Source: Bradyrhizobium sp. AUGA SZCCT0176
GTDB taxonomy: Bacteria; Pseudomonadota; Alphaproteobacteria; Rhizobiales; Xanthobacteraceae
Assembly: GCF_018130145.1 (NCBI RefSeq)
Contig: NZ_JAFCMB010000001.1
Location: 868,001 to 932,000 of the forward strand
Length of the DNA stretch: 64,000 bases
Direction of reading: 5' to 3'
Part shown: one piece after another, positions 62,884 through 64,000 of the stretch
How positions within the stretch are numbered: the stretch's first letter is position 1
Layout of the letters: each line of letters starts with the position of its first letter
Made by a program: the position numbers and the translations under genes
Notes under the pieces: model-generated
The model's input: only the letters and a program-made list of their open reading frames with translations
What the model was told of the DNA's origin: nothing
Databases searched by the model: none

Positions 62884-63927
62884 CTAGCTGTTGGGACCGC
62901 GATCCATGCTGACGGGCTGCCAGCGACGAAGCGAGGTGTTTTGCAGCACCGACGGATTGACGCAGCTTACCGGCCACATTCCGGACAGCACCAGTGACAA
63001 TTCGTAGCCCACACGGCGCTTGCGCGCTTCGTCGAAACGTGCCGATGCCGAGGCGACATGCGCCGTCAGCGTGACGTTTTCCATCGAGAGCATCGGGTTG
63101 TTGTGCGACGGCGGCTCGGTTTCCAGCACGTCGAGGGCGGCATGCGCGATCCAGCCCTCCTGCAGCGCCTTGATCAGCGCTTCCTCGTTCACGGTGGCGC
63201 CGCGGCCGGTATTGATGAAGATTGCGCTCTTCTTCATCTGCTTGAAGTGCTTCTCGCCCAGCATGTGATGCACCTCCGGCCGTGCCGGTGCGTGCATCGA
63301 CAGGAAATCCGACTGCGACAGCACCTCCGACAGGGTCGCCGGGAGCACGCCATGGTCGGAAATCAGGGTTTCCTGGATGAAGGGGTCATAGGCGATCATC
63401 CGCAGGCCAAACGGGGCTGCGCGCTTGGCGACCGCGCGGGCCACCCGGCCGAACGAGATGAAGCCGAGCGTCTGCCCCATCAGCCGCGGAATCTTCAAAA
63501 GCTGGGGCCGACCTTCGGACCAGCGGCCGGTGCGGACCATCTTGTCCTGCTCGACCAGGCGGCGGAAGCCCGAGAGCAGCAGCATCATGGCGTGGTCGGC
63601 GACCTCCTCAATGAAGGTGTCGGGGATGTTGGTGACGGGGATGCCGCGGGCGGTAGCGGCTTTGACGTCGACGCTGTCGACCCCGACGCTGCCGAGCGTG
63701 ATGACCTTGCAATTATCGAGCGCGTCGATGACCGTTTTCGAGATCCGCATGCCCTTGGCGTAGATGGCATCGGCGGTGCGGGCGGCAGCGATGAATTCCG
63801 CCTCGTTGGCCGGCGCCTCGATGATTTCGGCCCCGATCGGGTCCAGCGCCTCCATTTCATAGTCGTAGCCGCCGCCGGCGACCGTGAAACTCGCGCCTTT
63901 CGGCGTCAGCACCCTGAATTTTGACAT
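62884..63927 (-). CDS. D-isomer-specific 2-hydroxyacid dehydrogenase family protein
   Basis: A 347-residue NAD-dependent dehydrogenase. The catalytic Arg is in INTGRGATVNEEAL, the Glu in LDVLETEPPS and the His in LTAHVASAS. The nucleotide loop reads GFISFGRVARAVAK, where the usual GxGxxG has Ser and Ala at the first and third positions, though the fold is intact. The end RRWQPVSMDRGPNS is a variable tail. It precedes the ABC transporter genes in the same direction and may act on the imported compound. Exact substrate unknown. Confidence 0.87.
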   Translation of the reverse strand: MSKFRVLTPKGASFTVAGGGYDYEMEALDPIGAEIIEAPANEAEFIAAARTADAIYAKGMRISKTVIDALDNCKVITLGSVGVDSVDVKAATARGIPVTNIPDTFIEEVADHAMMLLLSGFRRLVEQDKMVRTGRWSEGRPQLLKIPRLMGQTLGFISFGRVARAVAKRAAPFGLRMIAYDPFIQETLISDHGVLPATLSEVLSQSDFLSMHAPARPEVHHMLGEKHFKQMKKSAIFINTGRGATVNEEALIKALQEGWIAHAALDVLETEPPSHNNPMLSMENVTLTAHVASASARFDEARKRRVGYELSLVLSGMWPVSCVNPSVLQNTSLRRWQPVSMDRGPNS

Positions 63928-64000
63928 TTCCTGCTCCCGATTTGACCGTTCGGTGTTGATTATGGCCGCGGCAGCTCGCCGTTGCCTCCCGAATTTTACG

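Overview
The window looks like chromosomal DNA of an alphaproteobacterium in the Bradyrhizobium / Nitrobacteraceae group. The evidence is GC-rich codon use, Omp25/RopB-type outer-membrane proteins, DUF992 proteins, several glutathione S-transferases, a hemP/hmuTUV-hmuR-tonB heme locus of the Bradyrhizobium kind, and many small palindromic intergenic repeats. I found no tRNA, rRNA, CRISPR array, prophage or transposase gene. Names rest on motif and family recognition by eye; no database search was run.

Layout. 0-17.6 kb is mostly metabolic and accessory genes: an FAD monooxygenase with a LysR regulator, a TauE/SafE exporter, three GSTs, a glyoxalase, an enoyl-CoA hydratase divergent from a TetR regulator, a HAD phosphatase behind a CWC protein, a DUF1800/DUF1501 pair whose first gene carries an in-frame amber codon, an aldo/keto reductase, a PAS membrane protein and a PQQ-type sugar dehydrogenase. 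18.3-27.5 kb holds an aspartate aminotransferase, two DUF992 secreted proteins, two tandem copies of a large two-barrel outer-membrane protein with an AraC regulator, and a methyltransferase/TetR pair. 27.6-40.7 kb holds an EF-G-like GTPase, aroE, two paralogous periplasmic proteins, an FMN-dependent hydroxy-acid dehydrogenase, glmM, an MFS exporter, two further Omp25-like proteins, a GST and an acetyltransferase. 40.7-43.7 kb is the serine pathway (serC leader, serC, serA). 43.9-50.4 kb has a chemoreceptor, a DUF4139 (MuiA-like) protein, a crotonase and a phytase-like esterase.

50.5-59.4 kb is one complete heme-iron acquisition locus. hemP-hmuT-hmuU-hmuV is read leftward. hmuR, an IsdG-type heme monooxygenase, hutX, exbB, exbD and tonB are read rightward from a shared intergenic region. 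Together they give an outer-membrane receptor, its TonB energiser, a periplasmic binding protein, an ABC importer, a cytosolic heme carrier and a heme-degrading enzyme. 59.4-64 kb is a carbohydrate-type ABC importer (binding protein and two permeases, no ATPase in view) behind a 2-hydroxyacid dehydrogenase.

The most unusual signals are: a 105-bp intergenic repeat translated in frame inside the signal region of the DUF4139 gene; the amber codon in the DUF1800 gene; the exact 1,799-bp tandem duplication of the two-barrel OMP gene; a 59-bp copy of the 3' end of a DUF992 gene 4.86 kb away on the far side of that OMP/AraC block; and an EF-G paralogue that lacks the catalytic G3 histidine. I did not find a clearly new defence or mobile system.
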